From positions 22,593,186-22,657,185 of the forward strand of contig CM055901.1 in the NCBI GenBank assembly GCA_029582155.1: a stretch of 64,000 nt of DNA, in the 5' to 3' direction. The stretch is from Panopea generosa. Lineage: Eukaryota; Mollusca; Bivalvia; Adapedonta; Hiatellidae. Every line of letters begins with the position of its first letter. Position 1 is the stretch's first letter. Position numbers and translations under genes: made by a program. Below, in pieces: positions 13,381 through 25,900 of the stretch. The notes under the pieces are model-generated. The model ran no database searches, was not told where the DNA came from, and saw only the letters and a program-made list of their open reading frames with translations.

Positions 13381-14394
13381 GTACATGTGTACTGTGGACT
13401 TTTTTAACCAGTACTTGTTTTGTGTGGTGTATTTGAACATGTTGGTACCACATACCTCTTTTAAATAGTTATGTTGTTTAACACCACTTCTTACAAATAT
13501 TCGCGTTCGAATGCTTTTATAAACAATATATATTACATTTACATGCTATATTGATCCAAACTCTATGAAAAAAAATCATTCTTTATAATTCGCTTATACA
13601 ATCATCAAAACTATGTATAGATGTGGCTAATAAATATGTCCAAAGAGAATAGGGGATAGAAAACCAATACTAAATAGTCAGATATAGTTCTTATTTTAAT
13701 ATTTTTAACGACAGAAACAGGTAGTAGTCATATGAAAAATATACACTCTGATAAAACTATTTACTCACACGGTAGTTAAGTATGCGTTACATATGATATG
13801 TCTTTGAATTGTAACACAAATCGATCAGTTAGTGGTTGCAAACTTTGGCAATTAACTTGAAAATTAGATATTTGATCGGTCAGTTTTAAAATAGACAGAT
13901 TTTTTAAATAATAACGGAAATAACAAAACGTTCAGATTACATATCAAGCAAGCAGTGGACCAGTGCACAATATATGAAAATGTTCCTAGATAACAAGGGA
14001 CGTAGAACTTGGAATGTTTTGCTTTTAGAGTAAAGATTGTGTTTAAACGATAGTGATAATGTATAAAAATTCAAAGAACATAGAAACTGTCAAAAATGCT
14101 GAAGACACAATCAAATGACTAGATACAACATGGTGCTCGAAGTTACGCGACTTATCCATGGGGTTTTCAGTAATTCAAGAAACGACGGGGTACAATTATT
14201 TGTAAGGATTGCATAAACAGGGTGCATTAGGAGGGATTGCCTTCTCAAAAATAAAGGGGCTATTATAAGGATACTGCACCTTACGGTACAAATATAGATA
14301 TATAAATTGTAATAGACAGGAAACTAAGACGCCCACATCATGGACAGGGCTGTGGCTCAAGTGCGAAAGATGGAAAAACGGATATTTATTTAAA

Positions 14395-14560
14395 AAAGGC
14401 ATATTTTGTATATTTATATAAAAAAAAGCATATTTATATATAAAAACGCATATTTATATAAAAAAGCACATATTTATAATAAAAAAAAAGCATATTCATT
14501 TAAAAAAACGCATATTTATATAAAAAAAACGCATATTTATATAAAAAAAAAACGTTTTTG
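14395..14560. repeat. AT-rich 20-bp minisatellite
   Basis: Units of roughly 20 bp, AAAAAAGCATATTTATATA, repeated about eight times with variable A-tract length. Confidence 0.85.
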
Positions 14561-15004
14561 TTTAATAGACTCTGGTTAAATGGTTACTAATTATATAAAG
14601 AATTAAGACTTAACCCAAAATTACACATCAAAATCATTTGATGGAAGTTTAAAAAATACGGTCACAACGTGATCCTTTACTGCACTAATGAGTTGTTTTT
14701 CCACAATATATTAGCTCATAGATAGAAGCCATGAGCGTATTTTTTTATGGCTAGGATAATATGGCCAGAGTGCTACAGTGAAGTTTAATCAATCACATCT
14801 GAAACCTAGTTCTCTGAACAGGTCATAGTCCAGGGGTCTAATTTTAGCATGATCACGCATAAAACACGCAGCAGGTTAAATTAAGCAAATTCTGATTCTC
14901 GAGAGTGTATATAGTCAGCAGCACCCACCACCATCCACAGTCTCCAGTCTCTATATATTTATAGATCTTAAGAATCCCGTCACATTTCTGAGCAAGAAAA
15001 CGAA

Positions 15005-15320
15005 ACTCGTAAAAAGTTCAAATTAATTTATTTTGCCAGGTTGTTAATTGTATTGCTCTGTATGCTTATACTTCTGTCAGGATTTTATTGTATTCCTGTC
15101 AAACAGCTAGGATGTTGCCTTTGATAAATGCATTATGTTCATTTTTTAATGTCAGTATACTATTTGTATTCCTATCAGCCGACTAAGATTTTGCTTTTGG
15201 TAAAATCATGCTCATGTTATAACTTTTGTAGTCCTGTCAGCCAACAAGGCTTCTGTCTTTGAAACTTGTTTTCATGGGTCATAGATGTATATTTTACGAC
15301 TTAATATTTGCTTAATGTTC
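15005..15320 (+). repeat. Interspersed repeat, inverted partner of 31985-32335
   Basis: Contains three diverged subunits beginning GTATTCCTGTCA or a variant. The reverse complement of 31985-32335 matches, including GGCTTCTGTCTTTGA and TATATTTTACGACTTAATAT. Confidence 0.6.
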
Positions 15321-15954
15321 TAAAATCCGAATTATGCTGTCACCACATGACTCTTTACTGCACTTGTGAGTTGATCTTGTTTTTATGCAGTAAAATAACA
15401 CATAAATATTGCTTATTATTTAGCAATTACTTAAAAATATATATTGTTAATTATAAAGCAGCAAATCCAGTATCCGAAGAGTTTTCTTTCATAAAGAAAG
15501 AAACAACTTGTTTATGAATGACAAACATTTTCGTTAACAGTTATGGCCTTTGATGCATTTCAACAGTCAATATCTATCTTAAATGTGAATAAATCGTGAA
15601 TAAATCGTTATAAATCTAAATTTACTATCAGTAATTCTAATATGCAAATTACTGGTTTGCTGCGGGACATTGTCGTAAAACTTCTAGGTAAATCGTATAA
15701 ACTGGGACATGTCTGTCAGCCTTCAGTATAAGAAGTAATGTGCACCAAATATGATCCAGAAATCCGAAAGTCCGATTTTGTCCGAAAGTATAACATTAAC
15801 TAACTTGAAGACGATAAAAGTAAATAAGATATGCCTTGCTGCTGAATTTCATGATAAGATTGCTGCCTGTGTCGTGTAATATTTTATAAATTCACATAAT
15901 ATTATATAGCATTAATATAACTGATATTAATTCTATGATTTCATATAAATTCCT

Positions 15955-16078
15955 ACAAACACGCACATATGCACTAACACATACACACACATGCACGTAC
16001 GTACGTACGCGCACACGCACGCACGCACGCACGCAGACTCACAAACGCGCACGCGCACACACACGCACACATACACGT
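15955..16078. repeat. CA/CGCA microsatellite
   Basis: Mixed CACA and (GCAC)n repeats including ACGCACGCACGCACGCAG. It lies about 145 bp upstream of the first GPCR exon in the window, in an intron. Confidence 0.9.
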
Positions 16079-16222
16079 TTAAGTTGTTATCATATATTTA
16101 TAATTTCACATCTATAGAAATGACTATTGCTATCATTTAATATAGATAGCAATAGGCAATTTCTTATTATTCGTATAATTTCAAAATATGTAATAATGTT
16201 GTTATACATTTCATACTTTCAG

Positions 16223-16346
16223 ATATGTAGCAATAGTCCATCCTATGAGATCACGCTATATGTGTACCCTAGGCAACCTGCGTAGAATCATTCCTATTGT
16301 TTGGACTATGGCAGCCATCTTGTCTTCACCAGCATTTATCATGATG
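16223..16346 (+). CDS. GPCR exon: end of DRY motif, ICL2 and TM4
   Basis: The exon follows a tttcag acceptor and ends at a gtaagc donor. One base completes the split arginine codon of the (D/E)RY motif, and 41 codons follow, beginning YVAIVHPMRSRY. An intron splitting DR^Y is a classic position in family A receptors. Residues from about RRIIPIVWTMAAIL form TM4 with its conserved tryptophan, followed by SSPAF. The exon ends in phase 0, matching the next exon. Confidence 0.85.
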
Positions 16347-19300
16347 GTAAGCTCGTGACTATTTGTATCAAACATTAACAATGCATTTAAAGTTTACAAC
16401 ATGTATTTTGCACAAATGTAACAAATGAATCATCTGAATATGATAAAATGCAGTATACAATTTTGTAAAGTTTGTCTGATACATATCTCCTTTTTTTCTT
16501 TTAATAGTCCACCAACATGTCAGTTTTCTATAACAACCAGTCATCGGTGAACATGATATTTTGTTCTGATCATGGAGCTGCTGATGTGTTCCGGTTGTGG
16601 TTTGCCGGGTACCAGTTTGTGATCATGTTCGGGTTACCCACGCTCATTATGATGATATGCTATGCCAGGGTTGTACACGTGTTGTGGGTCAGCACTAAAA
16701 ATCTCTCTAAGTTAACTCCATCCGACAGGTATGTGGATTGTTTCAAGCAATTATATGTTAAAATTATACCGCGAATACACCAACTTAAGGAAACAAAATG
16801 GTGTTTCAGTTACGCTTATTAATTTAATAACATCCATCTAATAGAAACATTTTCGTGATCGCGATACGGCATAGCTTTTTCGTGTTCTGGCATAGCCAAC
16901 AAAGATGGCCACAGCGATATCAACAAAAAAGTACGTCTCATTGTCAATCTATATTTTGCTTTTACTAACGAAGTAGCAATAATTTGTATTGCTGTTAACT
17001 AAAGGGAACTCATTACATTGTTGACTGCATATGCGTACACATTTTAATATATTTGAACAAAAAAGTAACTAAATTCCTTGATCCACCACAATATTTTTTA
17101 AAATATAAACACAAATAAAATGAAAAGTAAATAATTAACAGTCTCCCTGTAAAGTAAAGGCTGGATGAATGAAGGCTATATATATTCGAAATTAATTATT
17201 TACTATTTTGTTTTGTACACGGCATAGACACCGGGAAACGGCATGTACTTTCTGGCAAGTACCATATTTGGATCCGGCATAGACTTTATTCAAGAAAAGG
17301 ATACGGTGATCTGAAACTATCAATTCAAACTTACAGCATTACTTATCATGTAATACACAGAAAATTTGCCTTAATAAATGTTGGTCAGTATTACAGTTTG
17401 ATGTAGTTATGGAACTCTTAAAATTAAAATTAAATAAATCGTACATTACAGATATGCGTTCGTCATATTTGTAAGTGTGCTGTGTCTTTTTTTGTATACA
17501 AAACATATAAATGGTATATATAAGGTCGTAAATTAACAGTATATTGTTGTTGTTGTTGTTTTCTTTTTCTCCATATAATACAACTATGGAACTTTTGGAA
17601 CTCATGCAATAGTGATAGCATTATATTAAAAAAACAAAACCAATCGCTTTTATGAACACATTGAAGATATGCGTTTGTCATATCTGTATGTGTGCTGTGC
17701 CTTTTTTGTATGCAAAACATATAAATGGAATATATAAGGTCGTAAATTAACAGTATGTTGTTGTGTTTTCTCTCCGTAATATACAAGTAATGAACTTTTG
17801 AAACTCATGCCAAAGTGTTAGCATTATATTAAAAACGAAAATCAATCGCTTTTATGAACACATTACAGATATGCGTTTGTCACATATGTAGGTGTACTGG
17901 GCCTTTTTTGGTATATAAAACATATAAATAAAATATATAAATTAACAGTATTCTGTGGATACTGTGGATAGTCGGTACTATTACTGTGGATTTTCAACAA
18001 ACTGTCTTCAAGACTGTGTTGATCATCTCGTGGTCCATCATTGTTCAAGTGTATTGAAATTTAATAACACATATTTAAATGCACAAACGGGTCCGTCAGG
18101 ATGTGCTACTAAAAACTTTGGAATTATTCCGCAGCGAGAATAAACCAATAACCAATGTTTACTAGTATATTAGGAAACGTGGTGCTTGCATATTGTCATA
18201 GAACATAACCTATTAGAAAAAATAACATCATTGGACATTTTTTTTGAATACATGTCTCTTGATCTAAATGATGACGAAGTCCATTGTCCAAACAAAACAA
18301 AGAAATTCAACACCATGAAAACAAACCACGCAGTCTGTTGCTGCTGAGTTTGAAGGATTGCCTTTTGCAGAAGTTGAAAAGTGTATGCAGGAGCCTATGG
18401 ACAGCATACACGAATCTAATGATTTGGTCGAAGAATTGGAAAAAATGGTTTTATAAATGGTGTCGCTTCTATACATGCGACAACACATCAGGTTTGAAAT
18501 ACCATGAAAATGCAAATCGATTTTTACGAGTAGGATATAGTTTTTTTTTCCATGGAAAATGGTTGAAGTTTATGAGTGAACCAAAACACTTGAGTAAAAG
18601 TTTGACAATGGACTGTGAAAAGGGAAATTACTTTCCATCTGAAGGTACTATTAATGTTGCTGTACTGACAAGAATTGTTATTTCAGGAAAAAATGCGCCT
18701 GTTTCAGCTGCTGAAATTAAACCTGGTATAATTCATATACTGGATGCAATGTTTGAAAAGTCATCATCTCTGAAAACGTATAAAGGTATAAACTATGTTA
18801 AGATGGGAAGAAAATTAATGCTTCGACTAGTGGAAAGGAGGGTATATATTGATCTTTGGGGTTATGAATATTCTCCAAAAGTAAAGAAATATTTTACATG
18901 GAAGATGCGACACTGTTTGTGCAAGAAACCTCACGGAAATATATTTCAATTATTAGTTTGAAGAAACAACAAGAAATAATGAAACAGCACATTTTACACA
19001 TAGTGTTATGCTTGAGTAGTCGTATATGGTATTTGAGGAAAATGAATTTGAGCAAAGATGCTTCAAAGGAAAAGCTTACAAGTCAAGCAGGAACTGATTG
19101 GCTAAACTTGTATTCCACTGACAATGCTTGTGCAATTACTTTTATATTGTCGATGAAAGTGAAACGCCTTAATTTGTTAAACAAAAAAGCGAGCGCTGGC
19201 GTCTGTTAAGAAAAGAAACTCTTGTTACTGGCAATACTATATATGACGCTATTGGCCTTCATTAAAACGGCAAATAGTACATTTTGGTAAAGTATTTTCT

Positions 19301-22300
19301 AGCATACCAAAGTGGTCCACGTCCAGTGTTCAATCCAGACCTAAACCTGTATGAGGAAGATTAGAGTGCCGAATGTTGCCAGTCAATACGGAAGTTGTAG
19401 ATCTACGATTAACTTACTTATGCAATAGAAATAAGTTGTTTATATCCGGGATAAAAGTATGCAACCCCGGTTGTTTATGAAATGCCGCAATTTTACGTCA
19501 CATAAATACTTTCCGAGATGAAAGCCTTCAAAACTCAGAGTATTTTGTATGTTATTCACATCGAAAATGAAAATATTATCTGGAAGACCTGCCCGACCTA
19601 CGGGAAGATCAGAAAATGTGACCAAAATTCGAGAGAAAATAGATGTATTTGTGAAGGAAAATGTTAAATTTGCTCTTGAGGTTCCCTTAGTAAAAGTTTA
19701 TGATTTGTCCAAATGAAATGAAAAACAATAACGATGAGGAAAATTGTGTTCTGCCTTCAAAAAAACAGTTACAAACGCAACAGTGCTCGAATTGCTATTT
19801 AATGTAGACTTAAATTTAGAACGAGCTTACCAGCTTACAAGAAGTAAAGCATCTGAGTTTTTGGGGTTTATGTATATCACCTGGAAATGTTGCACACTGT
19901 ACCAATAGCGTATCGACTAAGGGATACAGTTGACCAACGGCTACCCTTAGAATTATGATCGAAGAAGCTCTCTCGGAGTGCTCCAGCTACAAAAGGACGT
20001 CTTTACTGAGGCTAATAAATGTCAAAGTCGGGATAATCAAGAATATGACCCGGTGCAACAACGTTTATGTTAAAGATTTTGATGAGTTACAAGAAAGAAC
20101 CTATGTTTGTTAGAGATTGAAACAAGACGAAAAACGCACTCGAAATAATTTTCCTCTATGTTTTGAACAAAAATACGTGGTTCTAGTTATAACATATCGT
20201 AAAGCGTACTTGACATTTTTATGTAGAAATAAAACTGTTGGCACATAAATAACAGAAGAAGAGACAGAGAATGATGTCATGCTTAACACTGAAATAGTTT
20301 AACAGATATATCATCAGATATTGTGGAACAAGTGCAAGCAATTTTATGCAGTAGCCGACTGGAAATATCAACTGCCAGTCAAAACGAAATACCAGAAAAT
20401 GAATGTACTGGTCGCATTATGTTACAAGCCTTTATAGAATATCCAAGAACAAATAAGTAATAAATGAGACATTTCTGAGGTTGAGATACATGTGCTGATG
20501 AAATCTCAAAATCATTCCCGCTTATGAATAAATAATTTGTATTCGGTAAGTTTATTTTACTAAGTTGAAAGTAAACAACATCAAACTAAGTATTCCGTCG
20601 AATAAGACCACTATAGTTAACTCACTGTCCAAATAGTTAGGTGACGGAAACAACAAAAATCCAAATATATGTTGAAAATAACATTTCTTCGTTGAAGTAT
20701 TTAGCTAAAACTGCATTAAAAACTCTTAAAAAAATATTACTTGAAAAAAATCGAAGCAGAAAACATGTTTCCACTGCGTTTAAAAAAATGGTACTCTCAA
20801 AACCCTTTTGAAAGATATATGAGCATATTTACGATTGACTGTGTAGATCAGAGTTTTTGGTATAGCCGTCGAGAATTGAATGAGGACGTTGGTTAATATA
20901 TTTTTATAATATTAGACGCTTACTTCCAGCTTAGTAGGGACAAGACGGTTATCTTCAATCAAAAGCATTCATTCACAGAGACGCCGACGAAAGCGAAAGT
21001 AATCGCTGCAAACTGAGTGCGACAATAGCGAAGGAGTCTATTTTAGATCGACAAAACGAAGAATATGCAGTTACCACTTTTTCTGAGAAAGTAGTAAAAG
21101 TTTCAATTATTATGAGTGCTGAAATTGTCAGACTCTATTTATTTTGTTATTTGAAGCTTATTTTCATCGAAACGTATACGTATAAAAAGCACTCTTCACC
21201 ATTTTTAAGGCAACAGTAATGTTAAACTTTTTATGGTGACATAAATAACTTAAGCTTACAATTACTTTATGTTGTGAAATGATCTTCATAAAGTATTTGT
21301 ATAAAAACGGGGTGTTTGAATAAGAGCTGTCTTATTGTTTGCATTTAACCTTCTTTTTAAACAGAAAAGTATAAATGTAAAATTCAAGAAATATATATAT
21401 CCGAAAGCATATTTCCTTTGAGCACTGTACTGCGTTAATGCTACACAAACAATAAATTAAACGTATTCTTAAATCAAGAGTTCGTAACCCGAAGGACGAT
21501 TGTATAGTTGATCACAAATACGATATTTGCACCATTCTTTTCATTTCATGCTTCTGGCGTATGATACACAATTAAAAATAATGTCAATGATTTGGCATTC
21601 TCTAACGGTAAAATCGATGTACGCTCCTCAAAACATTAAAGATATATTCTAGACAAGCAAAAAAAATATCAAGTATAAAAATGGAGATATTTCTATCAAT
21701 TATCAAAAAAGAGTAATGTTTCTTTCGCTTTGCCTTTTCTCCATGTTACAAGCTACGTTTTGTTCCCTTCCATATTTTTACAGATATGCTCCGGACAAGC
21801 AAAAATGAAATACAAAGGGGAGTTAATTATGGCATTTATTCAGTACATAGGTATTGTTCTTCACGCGGTCCGATTAGCTCAGTCGATAGCGCGCCTGACT
21901 ATCTAATCAGGGCTCGTTGATTCGAATCCTTACTCAGCAACATTATATGATGATTGATGTACGACAGAGCGTCTCATTATCATTTGTCTCTAACCGCTGA
22001 TTGAAATGGGAAATATATCAGTAACTTGCGTAAATGGGTGAGCTCGAGTACCTGTTAACCATCCAGGATCACAGGAAAGAGTGACACACAATTACTTATT
22101 TGTCCACACTGTCTCAACTCTTACTCTTAGCATAATAATTATTGTAATTATGTGTAGCATAATTAAGTTGGATGCACAAGTACAAAAATTAGTTGAGATT
22201 ACAAATGTTTATTATAAGTTCAAGTATTACAAGTACAACAAGTCCGATTCATAAGTTACTGTAAGTTCAATTTCTAAAGTTATCAATATTATAAATTCCT

Positions 22301-22875
22301 AAAGAAATCACAAGGTTTTATTTCTAAACTTAAAAGTTCACGACGCGCAGTCTAATTTAGTTTTGTCAAAGTGACGTAGCCTAAAAGCATTCGAAAACCG
22401 ACTCCTCGTTTCGGTAAATTTTGTCGTTTATATACCGTTAGCCTTACACAGCTGTCAAAGTTGTTTTCGCAATAAAAGAACCCTTATTAATTGCTAATTG
22501 TTTGTTGTGCCTACTACCATTTTTAGCTAAATGTATCACGCGTCCGTATGTCCACCATTAGCTGTGACAGATTCTCTGTTTTGTTAATTGACATGGCGGT
22601 GCAAATGTGTCCCGTAGCTAACGAGGCGTTTGATAAATGGATTAAGTGAGCGGCGGTACAAATTGCCGTATTAGCTGAGATTTTATAAATTTGGGTACGT
22701 TTTTAACAACTACAGAAATCCAATTTTTCTTTTATGATCCATATTGGATTCCTTACTTTGTTACACATGTATAAGCATGTATAATAATGTATAATCATGT
22801 ATTATTAAATAAATCTTATAAATATAATTTGTGTTCATAATTGAAACTTTTTGGAAGCACGTAAAATATGGAGAA

Positions 22876-22929
<54 letters not shown>

Positions 22930-25900
22930 CCAAGTACTATCATATTTTGGCACTTGAAAGGTAGAGACGAATATAAAATTCTTACAAAACGTGCCATTAC
23001 TAGAATGCTAGATTGCACCATGTTACAATTTGGATCTTAAACTGAAAAGAATAAGACAGTCGTATATACTAAGCCTATGCTATCATAATTTGGCAAAATT
23101 TCTTGAATGTAGTGTATGTAATCAGCCCACATCTGTGGTGGTAGGTGGAATGATAGATGGCACGAATCGGTTGCATGTTTGCAACGTGACCAGTTTGTTT
23201 TGGTTTCTTGTTTAATTATTTTGATTTAATACAAATTTATTTGCCAATTTAGAGAGAAAATATAATTTTAAAACATTAAATGTCCTAATGTTTTGATTAC
23301 AACTACAGTGCATGTCTGCTTTTTTAAAAATCACAATGATCAAATGAGTTACAAAGCGGATATGCACAGTACATCAGTAAAAGTTCTAGACGTCGTCGAG
23401 TCTTATTTGATTGCAATTTAGTTCGAACAATAGTCGTAGTGGAGTAGTATGTATGTATTTATATATGTAAGAATTACATGACAAAACAGGTTTATCTTCA
23501 ACTTTACTGTATTCTGATATGTCAACGAAGGCTAGCTGTCCAAGCATAGGCCTTGAAGCATGTAGCACAGCGTTATCTTTGATGACCCTCATGTACACCC
23601 TTAATGTGGTCGCCCATTCCATTTCTTCTCCTTAACTTTTATCCACATGTTTCACAAGCAAACGTGTCTGAATTCGTTTACAAACGATGTTTGCAATGCC
23701 TGGTAAGACATAGTTTGTTGTGAAGTCCTTTCAGCTTTTCCTAATGATAAGCATATATTATATGAGCCTGATATTGTGTGTTTTCTATGTATTTTTACCA
23801 CAAGAGTGATATAGTTTATTCCTTGTGAAAGAAATGATTAAGTCAGGAATTTATTTTAAAAAATGATAGTATGAGTAAACGACAAACTTGATTCAAAGAT
23901 CACTTTACAAATTATTTCTTTTACATTAATTTTTTTTAAATTAAATCCATCTCTAAGTCTTCCTGTGTATAGAAAATACACTAAGCATATGCGGATAGGG
24001 TTTTGCTTACACATATCACACATAGCCGAGATGGGGGTTGGACCCAGGACCCTCCGAGGCTTGGTTCATTACTCTACCAATGGACCGCTCCGCCAGCACT
24101 TCATCAATACTATACAAATAACGATAACTATACTACCAATAATCATATTGATTTGCTTTCTGTGAAATAAAATGTGTTGTAATTGTGAACTTTTCCTATC
24201 AAAACTCTCATCTTGTTACTATTTGCTATCAACTTTGAGTCTCATATATTTCTGTCTGTATCACGGTTTGAATCTCTGTTAGTTTTATGGTCCTGTTATA
24301 TCAATACTGCGTCTAAGACTATGGTTGACTTCACAGCAATAACTGAGCTGACACAATTATGGTGCAATATTTACGAATTTTCGTTAATGTGACGATATAG
24401 CAACGTCATAACTGTCAAACTCTCCCCGCATACAATTCATTTTGGTTAGTGATTGCGCAAAATCTCAAAAAGTGCACGGGCATATTAATAACACAAGTCC
24501 AATGTTTGATGATTGAGAGCAAGTGTATAAGTAAGCTGCGGATTATATTGACCGTTTAGGCTTGTGCCAGTTCTGGCACCGTGATGCCATTCAGTCATAC
24601 TATATTTTAAATACTAACAGAGCTACGATTTGTCTTAACCAGACAAAATTCTCCACGGAGAAGTTAAATGTGTTGTTTTATCTAACATAAGGTCGAGATT
24701 CCATCAATTGCAATGCGTTATAAAATAGTGGAAATTTTCTTTATCTTTATGTTTTAACACGTGCTTCCGTTTGTCAGCAGTGAATGAGCAATCCAGTTCA
24801 TTGAAACGGAAAAATATAATTATTTGTTATTATATAGCAGATATAAGAAAACACATACACTTTGCACCAGTAAATTGTAGGTCACTGTCCTCCCCTAGGC
24901 ACATACACAGTGGGGACTCTGCAGAGACCAGGTAAAGTCCCTGCCCTGTACAGCGCACCTACAAATGTGCATGCGATTAAGGTAATTTTAAGCGTTTGAT
25001 TCTGTTTTTCAATATAATACTATCACTATGGTCTAAATTCCAAAACTAGATCAAACTGTAATACTGATTAACAATTAATTAGGTAAATGTTCTATGTATT
25101 GTAACAAAGTCAGGAATCCAACATGGATTTATAAGAATCATTTGGATTTCTGTAGCAAGAATAGTTAGGATTTCTGTAGCAATGCAGATTTATAAGGAAG
25201 AAAAGAAAAATAAAAAGCTTGCATAAAAAATGCAGAGTACATGGCAATTTGTATCGTCGCCCACTTATTCTATTTATCAAACAACTCATTAGTCACGGAC
25301 AGGCGTATCCGCATATATCGCTCTTCCATAGCAATTAACTAAAAAAAGAATCTGTCACAGCTAATGGTGGACATACGGACGCGTGATACACTTAGCTAAA
25401 AATAGACGTAGGATGTAGGCACGACCAACAATTAACAAGCAATTAGCAATTATTAAGGATTGTTTTATTGCGAAAACAACTTGACAGCCGTGCGAGGCTA
25501 ACGGTATATAAACGACCAAATTTACTGACACAGGAGTCAGTTTTCGAGATACTTTTAGGCCACGTCAAAATTTGACGGAACTAAATTAAAACTGCGCTCC
25601 GTGAACACTTAAGTTAAGAAATAAGAACTTGTGATTACTTATAGAACTGAAACAACTTTAGGAATTGTAATGGTGATAACTTTAGAAATTAAACTTATAG
25701 TACTTTAGAAATTGTGCTTGTGGTAACTTTGATTTACTAATAAATGAACTTGTAATAAACATTTATAATCTCAAATAGTGAACTTATGTTTAAACCCTCA
25801 TTACGCTACAGTATTATCTAATAAATAATGCTGTAAAATTGATAGTTTCAGGTAACTGGGTTATAAAATGTGTCTACACCGTATCCTTTTCTTGAATAAA

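Noticed and set aside
13103-13453. 116-codon minus-strand frame with HIHLCTALEQHKS repeats
   Set aside because: It is the 57-bp minisatellite read in a frame that the multiple-of-three period keeps open; no domain or splice context.
16517-16822. 101-codon ORF as a stand-alone gene
   Set aside because: It is the ECL2-TM5 exon read through its donor site into the intron.
21867-21945. Functional tRNA gene
   Set aside because: A- and B-box are present but stem pairing is poor and a SINE body follows directly.
22153-25810. Single DNA transposon with long terminal inverted repeats
   Set aside because: Each arm has LTR-like TG...CA ends and its own flanking duplication, and one arm interrupts R1, so two solo LTRs explain it better.
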